A DNA stretch of 64,000 nucleotides, from NCBI GenBank assembly GCA_021824175.1, contig JAKALP010000020.1:32917-96916 (forward strand), written 5' to 3'. Below are positions 52,479 to 62,608 of this stretch, piece after piece. The position numbers were made by a program, and so were the translations under genes. Within the stretch, counting starts at the first letter, position 1, and every line of letters begins with the position of its first letter. This stretch comes from Deltaproteobacteria bacterium (lineage in GTDB: Bacteria; Desulfobacterota; Desulfobacteria; Desulfobacterales; Desulfosarcinaceae). The notes under the pieces were generated by a model. That model was given only the letters and a program-made list of their open reading frames with translations, was not told the DNA's origin and searched no databases.

Positions 52479-54929
52479 ATGACCACTGAGAACAACCAGC
52501 CCGTGGTGAGCATCGAGAAGGAGATGAAGAAATCCTATCTCGATTACGCCATGAGTGTGATCATCGGCCGTGCTTTACCTGATGTGCGCGACGGCCTGAA
52601 ACCGGTGCACCGGCGCGTGCTTTACGCCATGCGCGAGCTCAAGAATGATTTTAACAAGCCCTATAAAAAATCAGCCCGCATCGTGGGTGATGTTATCGGT
52701 AAATTCCACCCCCATGGAGACACGGCCGTATATGACACCATTGTTCGCATGGCCCAGAATTTCTCCATGCGCTACACCCTGGTGGACGGCCAAGGCAACT
52801 TTGGATCGATCGATGGCGACTCTCCAGCCGCCATGCGTTACACGGAAGTTCGGATGACTCGGCTGGCTCACGAGCTCATGGAAGACCTGGATAAGGAGAC
52901 CGTCGATTTCATCCCCAACTACGATGAATCTCTGTCCGAACCCTCCGTGCTGCCGGCCAAAGTGCCAGCTTTGATCATTAACGGCTCGGCTGGCATTGCG
53001 GTGGGCATGGCCACCAACATCCCGCCCCACAACCTCGCCGAAGTAGTGGATGCGGTTTGTGCTTTGATCGACCAGCCTGATATCTCCTGGGAAGGATTGA
53101 TGCAGTACATTCCCGGCCCAGATTTCCCTACCGCCGGCATTATCTACGGTACCACCGGCATCAGAGACGCATACAGCACTGGCCGCGGCATCATTCGTAT
53201 GCGCGCCAGAGTCCTGGTCGAGAAAGACAAGGCCGAGCGGGAAACCATTGTAGTCAGCGAAATTCCCTACCAGGTCAATAAAGCCAAGTTGGTGGAGAAG
53301 ATCGCCGAATTAATGAAGGAAAAAGTTTTGGAGGGCCTCAGCTATGTGCGCGACGAGTCCGACCGCCACGGCATGCGCATCGCCATGGGGCTGAAAAAAG
53401 GGACCGTGGCTGGTGTGATCATCAATCAGCTTTACAAGCACACCGCCATGGAAAGCAGCTTCGGCATCATTTTGCTCGCCGTAGTGCGCCAGCGGCCCCA
53501 GGTGCTCTCCCTGAAAGAGATTCTAACCAACTTTGTTTCCCACCGCAAGGAAGTGGTCATCCGGCGCACCCAATACGATCTGCGCAAGGCCGAAGAACGC
53601 GCCCACATCCTGGAAGGCCTCAAGATCGCTCTTGAGAATTTGGACGCCGTGGTGCAGATGATCCGCCAGTCCAAGACTCCAGCCGAAGCCAAAGAGAACT
53701 TGATCAATACTTTCAAGCTGAGCGCCATCCAGGCCCAGGCCATTCTCGATATGCGCTTGCAGCGCCTCACCGGCTTGGAGCGTGAAAAGATCGTAGAGGA
53801 TTACAATGCGGTTTTAAAAGACATTGCGCGCTTCAAGGAGATTCTGGCCAGCGAACAACTGGTGCTCAACCTGATCAAGGAAGAACTTCTGCAGCTTAAA
53901 GAGCAATTCGGCGACGCCCGGCGCACAGAGATCGTGGAGAGCACTCGGGAGCTCACCATCGAAGACATGATCGCCGAAGAAGATATGGTGGTGACCATCT
54001 CCAACTCGGGCTACATCAAGCGCAATCCCATCACCACTTATCAAGCACAGCGCCGTGGTGGCAAAGGCAAGACCGGCATGGGGATCAAGGAAGAGGATTT
54101 TGTCACCCACATGTTTATTGCCTCCACCCACCACACTTTTCTCTTCTTTACCAATAAGGGCAAGGTCTACTGGTGCAAGGTGTATGATATCCCTCAGGCT
54201 GAACGCACCAGCCGCGGCAAAGCCATTGTCAACCTGCTCAATTTCGAGGAAGGCGAACGCATGACCACCGTAGTGGCGGTGCCCTCTTTTGAACCGGGCC
54301 ATTATGTGTTGATGGCCACCAGACAAGGCACGGTGAAAAAGACCGATATCATGGCCTTTTCACGACCGCGCGCCGGAGGCATTATCGCCCTTGAGCTGGC
54401 GCCCGACGACGAACTGATCGCGGTGCGCATTACCGATGGTACTCAGAATGTCTTCCTCGGCTCTTTCAATGGCCAATCCATCCGCTTCCATGAGTCTGAT
54501 ATTCGTCCCAGCGGCCGGATGGCCCGCGGCGTCAGTGGAATGCGCTTCGAAGACGGCGACCACTTGGTGGGCATGGAGGTGGTGCGTTATGGCCAAACCC
54601 TTTTTGCCGTCACCGAAAACGGCTATGGCAAACGCACCTCCATTGATGAGTATCCGGTGCAAAAACGCGGCGGCAAAGGAGTGATCACTATCAAGACCAG
54701 CGAGCGCAATGGCAAAGTGGTCGCCATCATGGAAGTAAAAGACGAAGAAGACGTGATGCTGGTCACGGACCGCGGCAAGATCATCCGCACCCCGGTCAAC
54801 AATATCTCCGTCATCAGCCGTAATACCCAGGGCGTGCGCCTGATTGATGTGGAAGCCGGCGAGCGGGTCGTGAGCGCCGCCAGCCTGGCGGAAAAAGAAG
54901 AAGTGGAAGTAGAAGAAGACAGTGAATAG
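52479..54929 (+). CDS. gyrA: DNA gyrase subunit A
   Basis: GyrA is the cleavage-religation subunit of gyrase. The 816-residue protein has [26 protein letters not shown], the active tyrosine in [10 protein letters not shown], and the C-terminal domain with the GyrA box QRRGGKG that separates gyrase from topoisomerase IV. In the quinolone region ([15 protein letters not shown]) Thr stands where E. coli has Ser83 and the Asp87 equivalent is kept; Thr is a natural variant in many species. The protein ends in an acidic tail. GyrB is not in the window. Confidence 0.97.
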   Translation: MTTENNQPVVSIEKEMKKSYLDYAMSVIIGRALPDVRDGLKPVHRRVLYAMRELKNDFNKPYKKSARIVGDVIGKFHPHGDTAVYDTIVRMAQNFSMRYTLVDGQGNFGSIDGDSPAAMRYTEVRMTRLAHELMEDLDKETVDFIPNYDESLSEPSVLPAKVPALIINGSAGIAVGMATNIPPHNLAEVVDAVCALIDQPDISWEGLMQYIPGPDFPTAGIIYGTTGIRDAYSTGRGIIRMRARVLVEKDKAERETIVVSEIPYQVNKAKLVEKIAELMKEKVLEGLSYVRDESDRHGMRIAMGLKKGTVAGVIINQLYKHTAMESSFGIILLAVVRQRPQVLSLKEILTNFVSHRKEVVIRRTQYDLRKAEERAHILEGLKIALENLDAVVQMIRQSKTPAEAKENLINTFKLSAIQAQAILDMRLQRLTGLEREKIVEDYNAVLKDIARFKEILASEQLVLNLIKEELLQLKEQFGDARRTEIVESTRELTIEDMIAEEDMVVTISNSGYIKRNPITTYQAQRRGGKGKTGMGIKEEDFVTHMFIASTHHTFLFFTNKGKVYWCKVYDIPQAERTSRGKAIVNLLNFEEGERMTTVVAVPSFEPGHYVLMATRQGTVKKTDIMAFSRPRAGGIIALELAPDDELIAVRITDGTQNVFLGSFNGQSIRFHESDIRPSGRMARGVSGMRFEDGDHLVGMEVVRYGQTLFAVTENGYGKRTSIDEYPVQKRGGKGVITIKTSERNGKVVAIMEVKDEEDVMLVTDRGKIIRTPVNNISVISRNTQGVRLIDVEAGERVVSAASLAEKEEVEVEEDSE

Positions 54930-54949
54930 CAAGTTGCACAGGTGAGCAT

Positions 54950-55981
54950 ATGAACTTTAACCCGGAATGTGAAGATCTGCGCATTGGCGTGGTCGGCGGC
55001 GGCAGCTGGGGCACGGCCCTGGCGCGCCTGCTGGCACTCAAAGGCCTGTGCATGGACTGGTGGATTTTTGAAGAAGAGGTGTGTCGACAAATCTCGGAAC
55101 AGCATGAGAATAAGGTCTTCTTGCCCAGTGTCATTCTGCCTGATCATCTAAAGCCCAGCAATGATTTATCGGCAGTGGTGCGCGACAAAGATTTGCTGCT
55201 CATCGTAGTGCCGTCCCATGTAATGCGTACCATCACTCAGCAAATCAAGCCGCACTTGGCGCCCAATACATTGGTAGTCTCAGCCAGCAAAGGCATCGAA
55301 AATCAAACGCAACTCACTATGTCGGGTGTCATCAAGGAAACGCTGCCCCAGCTCACCGATACAAATTTGGCTGTGTTGTCGGGGCCCACTTTTGCCAGCG
55401 AGGTGGCGCGCAATGTGCCCACCGTGGTCACCGTGGCGGCCAAAGATCTATCCAGCGCCCAGCGAGTTCAGCGTGCCTTTGCCACGCCCTATTTCCGGGT
55501 CTACACACACGACGATATCATTGGGGTGGAGTTGGGCGGTGCGGTGAAGAATGTCATTGCCATTGCGGCCGGCATGGTGGACGGCATCGGCTTAGGACTT
55601 AACACCAGGGCTGCCTTGATCACCCGCGGATTGGCGGAGATCATGCGTTTGGGGCAGGCCATGGGGGCCAAACCGCGCACCTTCAGCGGATCAGCCGGGC
55701 TGGGGGACCTGGTGCTTACTTGTACCGGCGATTTAAGCCGTAACCACACCATCGGCAAAAAAATCGGACAAGGCATGCGCCTGGATGAGATCCTCAAAGA
55801 GATGCGCATGGTGGCCGAAGGCGTGAAGACGGCAAAGTCCGTTTACAATCTATCCCGACGCCTGGGCGTGGAGATGCCTATCTCCCATGCCGTCTACCAT
55901 ATTCTTTATGAAAACCTGTCCCCAAAAGAGGCGGTCGGGCTGCTGATGACGCGGGACCTTAAAAACGAGTGGGATGAGTAG
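54950..55981 (+). CDS. gpsA: Glycerol-3-phosphate dehydrogenase [NAD(P)+]
   Basis: GpsA reduces dihydroxyacetone phosphate to sn-glycerol 3-phosphate for phospholipid synthesis. The 343-residue protein has the Rossmann motif GVVGGGSWGTALA (about residues 13-25), VVSASKGIE, LSGPTFASEVAR and the catalytic-domain segment ELGGAVKNVIAIAAG with its lysine. GSAGLGDLVLTC and SRNHTIGKKIGQG are also typical. It starts 20 bases after gyrA. Confidence 0.96.
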   Translation: MNFNPECEDLRIGVVGGGSWGTALARLLALKGLCMDWWIFEEEVCRQISEQHENKVFLPSVILPDHLKPSNDLSAVVRDKDLLLIVVPSHVMRTITQQIKPHLAPNTLVVSASKGIENQTQLTMSGVIKETLPQLTDTNLAVLSGPTFASEVARNVPTVVTVAAKDLSSAQRVQRAFATPYFRVYTHDDIIGVELGGAVKNVIAIAAGMVDGIGLGLNTRAALITRGLAEIMRLGQAMGAKPRTFSGSAGLGDLVLTCTGDLSRNHTIGKKIGQGMRLDEILKEMRMVAEGVKTAKSVYNLSRRLGVEMPISHAVYHILYENLSPKEAVGLLMTRDLKNEWDE

Positions 55982-56261
55982 TCAAAATCCACAAAAAACT
56001 GCTGGCTTGAAACCTCCACCCTGCTTCGGTGATATCCGGATCGTCTTTCCCATGCAGCCGGATGGGTTACGCGCGACACCGGAAAGTTGCCTGCGCTGCG
56101 GACACAAAACAAATTGTCTTCGAACAGCCATGAAGCAGCCCCAAGGTCTCAGTGTGCGCGAGGAGATGATTGATCGAGCCTATCGCGGGGGTGCGATCGG
56201 ATTCTTCCAGCGTTGGTCACAAAAAAAATCGATTCATCGGATGAAGAAACAGACATCTTAA
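55974..56261 (+). CDS. Small cysteine-containing hypothetical protein, 95 aa
   Basis: The frame overlaps the end of gpsA by 8 bases and ends 22 bases before pgk. It contains SCLRCGHKTNCLRTAM, a C-x2-C-x5-C cluster that could bind zinc or an iron-sulfur centre, and a basic C-terminus. The tight packing between gpsA and pgk supports a real gene. I do not recognise the family. Confidence 0.65.
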   Translation: MSSQNPQKTAGLKPPPCFGDIRIVFPMQPDGLRATPESCLRCGHKTNCLRTAMKQPQGLSVREEMIDRAYRGGAIGFFQRWSQKKSIHRMKKQTS

Positions 56262-56283
56262 ATTTTAATTCAGGAGGTGCGCC

Positions 56284-57483
56284 ATGCCCAAGATGACGAT
56301 CGAAGATATCACCGTCAAAAACAAAAGAGTGTTAATGCGGGTCGATTTCAATGTGCCGGTCAAGGCAGGCAAAGTGACCAATGACAAGCGCATCCGGGAA
56401 GCATTGCCCACCATTCGACATATCCTGAAAAACGAGGGTAAGCTCATTCTCATGTCTCACCTGGGTCGGCCCAAGGGTGAAAAGAAGAGTGAATTCTCAC
56501 TGCAACCATGTGTGGAGACGCTTTCCAAGCATTTGGGACAACCCGTGGCTTTTGCGCCGGATTGCATTGGTGATGCGGCCAGCGCCGCCGTTGACGCGCT
56601 CAAGCCCGGACAGGCATTGATTCTGGAAAATCTTCGCTTTTACAAAGCCGAAGAAAAAAACGATCCAGATTTCTCCAAACAGTTGGCCCAGTGGGGCGAT
56701 CTCTATGTCAATGATGCCTTTGGCACCGCCCATCGCGCTCATGCTTCCACCGAAGGTGTGACACACTTCCTGCAACCATGCGTGGCCGGATTGCTGATGC
56801 TCAAAGAACTTGACTACTTGGGTCGAGCCATGGAATCGCCCCGCCATCCATTTGTGGCCATATTAGGCGGCGCCAAAATTTCTGGGAAGATCGACGTTAT
56901 CCAGAGCTTGTTGCCCAAAGTCGATCGTCTGCTTATTGGCGGTGGCATGGTGTTCACCTTTTTGCGCGCCAAAGGTCTGAATGTGGGTCGCAGCCTGTTG
57001 GAAGAAGACCGCATCGAGCTGGCGCGCAACCTGCTGGCCCAAGCCGATGATAAGATTGTGCTGCCGGTGGATTGCCGCGTCAGCGACCAATTTGATATTG
57101 CCGCCGGCACGGTCGGCCCCCTCCAGACCGTGGCCGTCAATGCCATCCCCGATAATGCAGCAGGATTGGATGTTGGCCCTGTTACCATGGAACGCTTTGG
57201 TCAGGCGCTCAAAGACGCTCGCACGGTGGTTTGGAATGGTCCCATGGGGGTATTTGAAATTAAGGAGACTGCCAAAGGGACCTTTGAAATGGCTTCGATC
57301 CTGGCCCAAATGACTGATCAAGGTGCCGTGACCATCATTGGTGGCGGTGATTCCGCCGCGGCGGCGGAAAAGGCGGGCGTGGCGGAACGGATATCCCACA
57401 TATCCACGGGTGGTGGTGCTTCCTTGGAATTTCTGGAAGGAAAAATCTTGCCCGGAGTGGCGGCATTGACTGATAAGAAGTAG
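56284..57483 (+). CDS. pgk: Phosphoglycerate kinase
   Basis: Pgk interconverts 1,3-bisphosphoglycerate and 3-phosphoglycerate with ATP formation. The 399-residue protein has RVDFNVPVKAGKVTND, SHLGRPKGEK, ENLRFYKAEEKND, the hinge region ILGGAKISGKIDVI and the nucleotide-site GGGDSAAAAEKAG. AGGAGG precedes the ATG. The coding region shows no odd features. Confidence 0.98.
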   Translation: MPKMTIEDITVKNKRVLMRVDFNVPVKAGKVTNDKRIREALPTIRHILKNEGKLILMSHLGRPKGEKKSEFSLQPCVETLSKHLGQPVAFAPDCIGDAASAAVDALKPGQALILENLRFYKAEEKNDPDFSKQLAQWGDLYVNDAFGTAHRAHASTEGVTHFLQPCVAGLLMLKELDYLGRAMESPRHPFVAILGGAKISGKIDVIQSLLPKVDRLLIGGGMVFTFLRAKGLNVGRSLLEEDRIELARNLLAQADDKIVLPVDCRVSDQFDIAAGTVGPLQTVAVNAIPDNAAGLDVGPVTMERFGQALKDARTVVWNGPMGVFEIKETAKGTFEMASILAQMTDQGAVTIIGGGDSAAAAEKAGVAERISHISTGGGASLEFLEGKILPGVAALTDKK

Positions 57484-57743
57484 GCCGACGCCATTGTAGC
57501 CCATTCATTCATTAATTCTAACGAGAGGGGATGGCGGGGAATTGGTATCAAGCTAATCGCTTTTGTTTCTTCATTGGCATGTAACTTTCTAAGGTGGAAG
57601 ATGAAGTGCGGGGTGCCGTAGACTTAAAACCTGTTCTATCTTATCTATTATCCACTGACGCGGACCCTCGATTGACGCTACCCTTGTTTGATGGTAAGGC
57701 TTGAGGAGTCCCTGGGAAAAAAGAACAACGAAAGGAGTAAAGA

Positions 57744-58805
57744 TTGGCCTTCTGGAGCGTTCGGGAAGAACTCAGTCGGGTCAGTCGGCTGCGCCGGTCC
57801 TATTATGAACTGCTGCGCGACGATTTGGATCAGTTCATCCTGGACTATGCGCTGGTCAACTCCTACCAGCGGTTTTTAAACAATGGTGTTCCCTATCCTT
57901 TTGTGGAAAAGCGCGAACTCAAACCTAGGGCGCGTATTCCAGGAATTGAACACAAATACCAAAACACCTTTCTGGTGATTTTTGTTGAAGACACTGTTCC
58001 CGCGCGTTTCAAGAAGTATATTCGTTTCTTTAATCTCAACCGCACCACCAAAACCAACTTGATCCAGTCCAAAGAGCTACCCCTTCCAGATAACTTTGAC
58101 CGCAATCAAAAGTATATCGATTCAGCCCATTTTTACGATCTTATCAAGATGCTGCTGCCGGTGGACTACGCCTTGCTTATCCAGCGTGATCCTGGCAGCC
58201 ATTTGACCAATCGCTACATGTTGTCCCATTTTCATGTGCGCATCGACTGGCCCATTGCCGAGGCCGCGGAGAATCTGGCTCAAAGCCTGCGCTACATTTC
58301 CAAAGATCTCTATGAAAAGGGCGATCAGTACGCCGAAACCGCTCAGAAAAAATTTTTTGAATACTATGGGGTGCCCGTGATGGTGGGTGGCCGGCGCACG
58401 GCGGCCATTGTCGCGGCTCAGTATTTAAAGCAAATCCCCTGTATTTCAACAGTCTATGTCGGCAGCAGCGAAGCCCGGGCACTGATTCGTATCTCGGAAA
58501 GGGGTGCTTCCAAGTCGATATTAACGCTGTTGACCGAAGCGGAAATTCTGCAAGTTTGCAACAATCACAGCATGGCGCTGCCCACTTTTAATCGAAATTA
58601 TGTCATCACGCGCGAAGGCAATCGGAGCGTCTGTATCCTTCAGGTTTCATACGCTTACACCAACTATGCCCGCCCACCGGATGATGGCAAATTGCGCGAG
58701 ATCAACCCGGACGTTAACTGGCTTACTGTCGGCCAGGAGCATATCCTGCCGAAACCACATGTATTCAAGTACCCGCCCTTACCCGTAAGCTTAATCTACT
58801 CGTAA
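57744..58805 (+). CDS. Conserved-looking hypothetical protein, 353 aa
   Basis: The frame begins with TTG at 57744 seven bases after AAAGGAG; no nearer ATG is in frame before the well-formed sequence. The 353-residue protein is soluble, with no signal or membrane segment and a mixed alpha/beta composition. A run KKFFEYYGVPVMVGGRRTAA lies mid-protein and LLTEAEILQVCNNHSMALP later on. I do not recognise any domain. It stands alone between pgk and the PilZ gene, whose transcription converges on it. Confidence 0.8.
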   Translation: MAFWSVREELSRVSRLRRSYYELLRDDLDQFILDYALVNSYQRFLNNGVPYPFVEKRELKPRARIPGIEHKYQNTFLVIFVEDTVPARFKKYIRFFNLNRTTKTNLIQSKELPLPDNFDRNQKYIDSAHFYDLIKMLLPVDYALLIQRDPGSHLTNRYMLSHFHVRIDWPIAEAAENLAQSLRYISKDLYEKGDQYAETAQKKFFEYYGVPVMVGGRRTAAIVAAQYLKQIPCISTVYVGSSEARALIRISERGASKSILTLLTEAEILQVCNNHSMALPTFNRNYVITREGNRSVCILQVSYAYTNYARPPDDGKLREINPDVNWLTVGQEHILPKPHVFKYPPLPVSLIYS

Positions 58806-58813
58806 GCTCCAAG

Positions 58814-59152
58814 TTAAAGAATGGCCAATCCCACCAACACGTGGCCCTTAAAGCGGCCGTCTGCATTGCGGGTAATATGCTTGATCTGGGTTTTTAGCTT
58901 CTCAAAGGCGCCCGCGGAATCAGCGAGATAATAGGTCATTTCGATGGTATCGTTCACCGAAAGGTGATTAAGCACTTCCGAACCTTCTTTAACCAGGATA
59001 CATAACCCCTTGGGCGAGATATTCCAGAGCTTGAATTGATAAAAGGAGTCCAGCCCTTCGGTAGTAAATTGGACGCTGTAAAAGCGCGAATCGACGGCGC
59101 GTGCTTCTGATCTTCTTTCAGGGATGGGATCATTGGAGTGGTCGGTGTCCAT
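58814..59152 (-). CDS. Single-domain PilZ protein
   Basis: A 112-residue PilZ domain, a c-di-GMP receptor. The RxxxR motif is at residues 14-18 (RSEAR) and the (D/N)xSxxG motif at 44-49 (NISPKG), with the expected spacing of about 30 residues. Both binding elements are intact, so it should bind c-di-GMP. It has no effector domain and would act through a partner, perhaps in pilus or polysaccharide control. A c-di-GMP riboswitch lies elsewhere in the window. Confidence 0.88.
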   Translation of the reverse strand: MDTDHSNDPIPERRSEARAVDSRFYSVQFTTEGLDSFYQFKLWNISPKGLCILVKEGSEVLNHLSVNDTIEMTYYLADSAGAFEKLKTQIKHITRNADGRFKGHVLVGLAIL

Positions 59153-59504
59153 AACGTCCCCCGCTGGCCGGTAAAGGCGATGATTGACTACCTACTCGTG
59201 ATGCTCAGTACTCTGTATCGATTGGGCAGTGGCCGACCCGCATCACTAGGGTCGGTACTGATTGGGTTATGGCCGCTTGCATGTAAAGGAGCTTGACGCA
59301 ACAAACCGCCAACTGGGTTGTGCTTGATTTTAACACAATTCAAAATATCATATTATCAGTGAGATATCAATGCATCGATGTAAAAAAGCTTGTCAAGGCA
59401 GCAGGAAACCGGTATTCATGGGCTTAAGAATCAATCGAAGAAATAGACAAAGGATGACGCATTAATCCCAACAACCTACCTTTGGTGAACAGGGGAGCCA
59501 GCCT
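59153..59504. other. Divergent intergenic region beside the PilZ gene
   Basis: These 352 bases separate the PilZ gene from a small membrane-protein gene. CCGACCC (59233-59239) and GGGTCGG (59249-59255) form a 7-base-pair hairpin, flanked by near-identical copies of GATTGGG(N)3TGGCCG. Promoters for both sides must lie here. No RNA gene is recognised. Confidence 0.4.
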
Positions 59505-59756
59505 ATGCAGTTTTTAAAACGAGAGTGGAAGGCGATTATCATCACTTTGTGGTTAGTGGCGATCACCATTTTTTTGTTCAGCATCAATGGCCGTCTGGGT
59601 CAACTCCAAAGAGTAAATTCCAAAATAGCCTCAACATTGGACAGCGTTGAAAGCGTTGCCATCAGCACTGATTCCAATACTTCCCAGACCTCCAAGAAGG
59701 TTGATGATATCAACGCCAATGTCTCCTTTATCGTTGAAAAAATTCGCAGGCATTAG
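59505..59756 (+). CDS. Small single-pass membrane protein with coiled coil, 83 aa
   Basis: The frame has GGGGAG upstream. Residues 10-27 (AIIITLWLVAITIFLFSI) form one membrane helix and residues 30-80 a Ser/Lys/Asp-rich helical segment with heptad-like spacing. A short basic N-terminus predicts the tail outside the cytoplasm. It lies 21 bases before yhbY. Function is unknown. Confidence 0.6.
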   Translation: MQFLKREWKAIIITLWLVAITIFLFSINGRLGQLQRVNSKIASTLDSVESVAISTDSNTSQTSKKVDDINANVSFIVEKIRRH

Positions 59757-59777
59757 AACCATTCATAAGGAAATGAA

Positions 59778-60125
59778 ATGGCAAGTGAGCTCAAAGGGTT
59801 TCAGCGCAACTACCTGCGCGGATTGGCCCACCATTTAAAACCGATCGTGTTCGTTGGGCACAAAGGAGCTACCAATGAAGTGGTCAAAGCCCTCCAGGAA
59901 GCCCTGGCCCAACATGAATTGATTAAGATCAAATTCATTGAGAACAAATCCAAGGCTGACAAGCAATCCGCGCTCAATATACTTCTGGAAGCTGCAGGAG
60001 CTCAATTTGTGGGGATGGTGGGCCATATAGCCACTTTGTTTAAACCCAACGATGATCCTGAAAAGCAACAGATTTGCCTGCCGACCCGCCCGACCGAGGC
60101 CGATTCAACCAAAGAAGATCCATGA
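59778..60125 (+). CDS. yhbY: YhbY-type CRM-domain RNA-binding protein
   Basis: YhbY binds pre-50S ribosomal particles. Residues 4-95 form a CRM domain with LKGFQRNYLRGLAHHLKPIVFVG at the start, then the GxxG loop in VGHKGATNEV, and HELIKIKF. The 20-residue acidic/Thr-rich tail is beyond the usual 97-residue length. AAGGAA precedes the ATG. Confidence 0.93.
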   Translation: MASELKGFQRNYLRGLAHHLKPIVFVGHKGATNEVVKALQEALAQHELIKIKFIENKSKADKQSALNILLEAAGAQFVGMVGHIATLFKPNDDPEKQQICLPTRPTEADSTKEDP

Positions 60126-60180
60126 AACTTAGTGGGTGCCAGCAGATAATCAACCTCAGGTATTATTGCGCAACGACCAT

Positions 60181-62136
60181 TTACTTCACCAAGGCCTTTA
60201 CTGCTCCATCACCCTCCGCTGATCGCGGCGCACCGGTTTTCGAATCCATGTAAATTGAGTGTACGCCATCGGGAATATCAAAATAGGATTGGGGTTGATC
60301 GCCGCGCGTTTTCTGCATAAATGCCATCCAAATGGGTAACGCGGCTCGAGCACCGGTCTCTTGGGGCCCCAAGGTAGAGCCGTCATCGTTACCCACCCAG
60401 ACTCCCGCCGCCATGACTGGTGAATAGCCGATAAACAGGGCATCCTTAAATTGGTTGGTAGTCCCGGTTTTACCGGCCAGGGTGTCACGCAATCGACGGG
60501 CTCTCCATCCAGTGCCTTCTTGGATAGCGGCTTCCAGCATATCGGTGACAATGGCGGCCGAAGCGCGCGCGAGTGCAACATGTCTTTCCGGTTTGGCGCT
60601 CCAGACAATCTGGCCCTCATCATCCCGGACTTCTGCGATACCATAGGGTTTGATATACTCCCCGTAGTTGGCAAAAGCTGCATAGGCAGCCGTGAGCTCC
60701 ATCAGGGTGACCTCTGACGTGCCCAAAGCCAGCGAAAGATTGGCATTCAGAGAAGAGGTGATCCCCAGATTTTGCGCGAACTGCACCACCGCAGAGGGCC
60801 CTAAGGTATCGATGAGACGCACGGCTGGAATGTTTTTAGATTGGGCCAAGGCCCAACGGATACTGATTTCGCCGTCGTAGGTTTGGGAAGAATTCTCGGG
60901 CTGCCAATCTTTGTCCTCTGATGAGTTTGGGAATACGACCGGCACATCCATCAACGTTTGGTTTTGGTTATAGCCTCGCTCAACGGCCAGGGCATAGACG
61001 ATGGGCTTAAAAGCTGAGCCGGGTTGGCGCCTGGCCACTGTCGCCCGGTTATAGGCGTTGGGTGTTTCCTCGCGGCCTCCCACCATACTGACAATGGCGC
61101 CGGTGTTTACATCCATTGCCATTAACGCGGCCTGGGGATGAGGTTGCCCAAAGCCGTTTTGTTGCATCCGAACCTCCAATTGGGCCAAACCATCGTCCAC
61201 GGCCTGCTCGGCCGCAATCTGGGCTCGCTGATTCAGTGTCGTAAAAACCGTTAATCCGCCTTTGTAGATCAGATTTTCCCCCATCGCTTCTTCGAGAGCT
61301 TCCTTGATAAAAGAGATAAAGTAAGGCGCTTTTTGATCTCTCACCGGTCGTTGGGAAGGGAAGAGCGGTTCATCAAGGGCACGCTGGTAGGCGGCGGTAT
61401 CGATGACACCGGTCGCGTGCATTTGGGCCAGGACATTGTTGCGTCGTTTAAGGGCCAATGCCGGACTGACCAGGGGGGAGTAACGCGAGGGTGATTGGGG
61501 CAGGCCGGCTATCAAGGCACATTCAGCCAGAGTCAGCTCCTGCAAGGGTTTGTTGAAGTAGGTTCGAGCCGCCATGGCTGCACCGTAAGCCCCGCTGCCG
61601 AAATAGACCTGGTTCAGATAGAGTGCCAAAATTTCATCTTTGGTATAACGGCGTTCCAGCTGAAGGGCCAAGATCGCTTCGCGCAGCTTACGTGCAAAGG
61701 ACTTCTCCGGCGTGAGAAACAGTGTCTTGGCCAACTGCTGGGTCAAGGTACTGGCACCTTCGGAAAGCCGGCCTCGCAAAACGTTTTTCACGCTAGCCCT
61801 AAGGATGCCGCGGATATCGATGCCGCTGTGTTCATAAAATTGGCGGTCCTCGGTTGTGAGCAAAGCGGCTTTGAGCATTTCCGGTATTTGGGAAAAAGGT
61901 ACTGGCTCACGATGTTCCACATACAGCTCGGCCAATAATACTTGATCCGCTGAAAATACCCTAGTGATGGCTGAAGGCTTAAAAGATTCCAAAGCGTTAA
62001 TTTGGGGCAGATCGCGAGTCAACGCCAAAAACGCACCCACGGTGACGCCGCACAACAGCCCTGTAAGCAATGCCGCCCACAAGAGGGTGTAGTGTATTTT
62101 GCGCTGTTTTTCATTGGCTTGCGGCTTCAACGGCAT
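60181..62136 (-). CDS. Class A penicillin-binding protein (PBP1A-like)
   Basis: A 651-residue bifunctional peptidoglycan synthase. One N-terminal membrane anchor (about residues 17-40) is followed by a GT51 glycosyltransferase domain (ALLTTEDRQFYEHSGID, GASTLTQQLAKTLFL, RKLREAILALQLERRYTKDEILALYLN given here as family blocks). The transpeptidase domain follows. Its motifs are complete: SxxK in PGSAFKP, SxN in SKNIP and KTG in AGKTGTTNQ. It lacks the OB-fold insertion of enterobacterial PBP1A, judging by length. It converges with yhbY. Confidence 0.95.
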   Translation of the reverse strand: MPLKPQANEKQRKIHYTLLWAALLTGLLCGVTVGAFLALTRDLPQINALESFKPSAITRVFSADQVLLAELYVEHREPVPFSQIPEMLKAALLTTEDRQFYEHSGIDIRGILRASVKNVLRGRLSEGASTLTQQLAKTLFLTPEKSFARKLREAILALQLERRYTKDEILALYLNQVYFGSGAYGAAMAARTYFNKPLQELTLAECALIAGLPQSPSRYSPLVSPALALKRRNNVLAQMHATGVIDTAAYQRALDEPLFPSQRPVRDQKAPYFISFIKEALEEAMGENLIYKGGLTVFTTLNQRAQIAAEQAVDDGLAQLEVRMQQNGFGQPHPQAALMAMDVNTGAIVSMVGGREETPNAYNRATVARRQPGSAFKPIVYALAVERGYNQNQTLMDVPVVFPNSSEDKDWQPENSSQTYDGEISIRWALAQSKNIPAVRLIDTLGPSAVVQFAQNLGITSSLNANLSLALGTSEVTLMELTAAYAAFANYGEYIKPYGIAEVRDDEGQIVWSAKPERHVALARASAAIVTDMLEAAIQEGTGWRARRLRDTLAGKTGTTNQFKDALFIGYSPVMAAGVWVGNDDGSTLGPQETGARAALPIWMAFMQKTRGDQPQSYFDIPDGVHSIYMDSKTGAPRSAEGDGAVKALVK

Positions 62137-62222
62137 GGTTGACTATTATCACCGGCATGGATAGATAGTAAATGCTTTTGCCTGATTGGTAATTACGAGA
62201 GTACCAGAGAGAGGAAAACCTT

Positions 62223-62495
62223 ATGGGGCATCACCACGAACAAGACCATCACTCCCACCACCACGGACCCGATGCGCATGAACTCAGTTTCGCGCAAAAA
62301 GCGGCCAAACTGGTGGAGCATTGGATAGCGCACAATGAGGATCATGCCGGCAACTATCGCCGCTGGGCCAATGAGTTTCGACAGCATCAATTAACAGAAG
62401 CGGCGGCCCTGCTCGAATCCGCGGCCGAACTGACCCGCCAGATCAATCAGATCCTGGACCAGGCGTCCCAGTTTATACCGACGAATGGGGTCTAA
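62223..62495 (+). CDS. Small His-rich N-terminus protein, 90 aa
   Basis: The first 20 residues (MGHHHEQDHHSHHHGPDAHE) hold nine histidines, a likely metal-binding tail. Residues 20-85 are helical (AAKLVEHWIAHNEDHAGNY, AAALLESAAELTRQINQIL). Similar small proteins occur near nickel, cobalt or zinc transport genes in related bacteria, but none lies here. The role is probably metal storage or chaperoning, by inference only. Confidence 0.72.
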   Translation: MGHHHEQDHHSHHHGPDAHELSFAQKAAKLVEHWIAHNEDHAGNYRRWANEFRQHQLTEAAALLESAAELTRQINQILDQASQFIPTNGV

Positions 62496-62608
62496 ATGGT
62501 TTGACACTAGCGAGTAGATTCGGGTACTTATTCAATTATCACTTGCTTTTGGGTATGGATGACCGGGAATTCCAAATAAAGGTTGTCAGGCAAAAAAAGG
62601 AATGGCTT

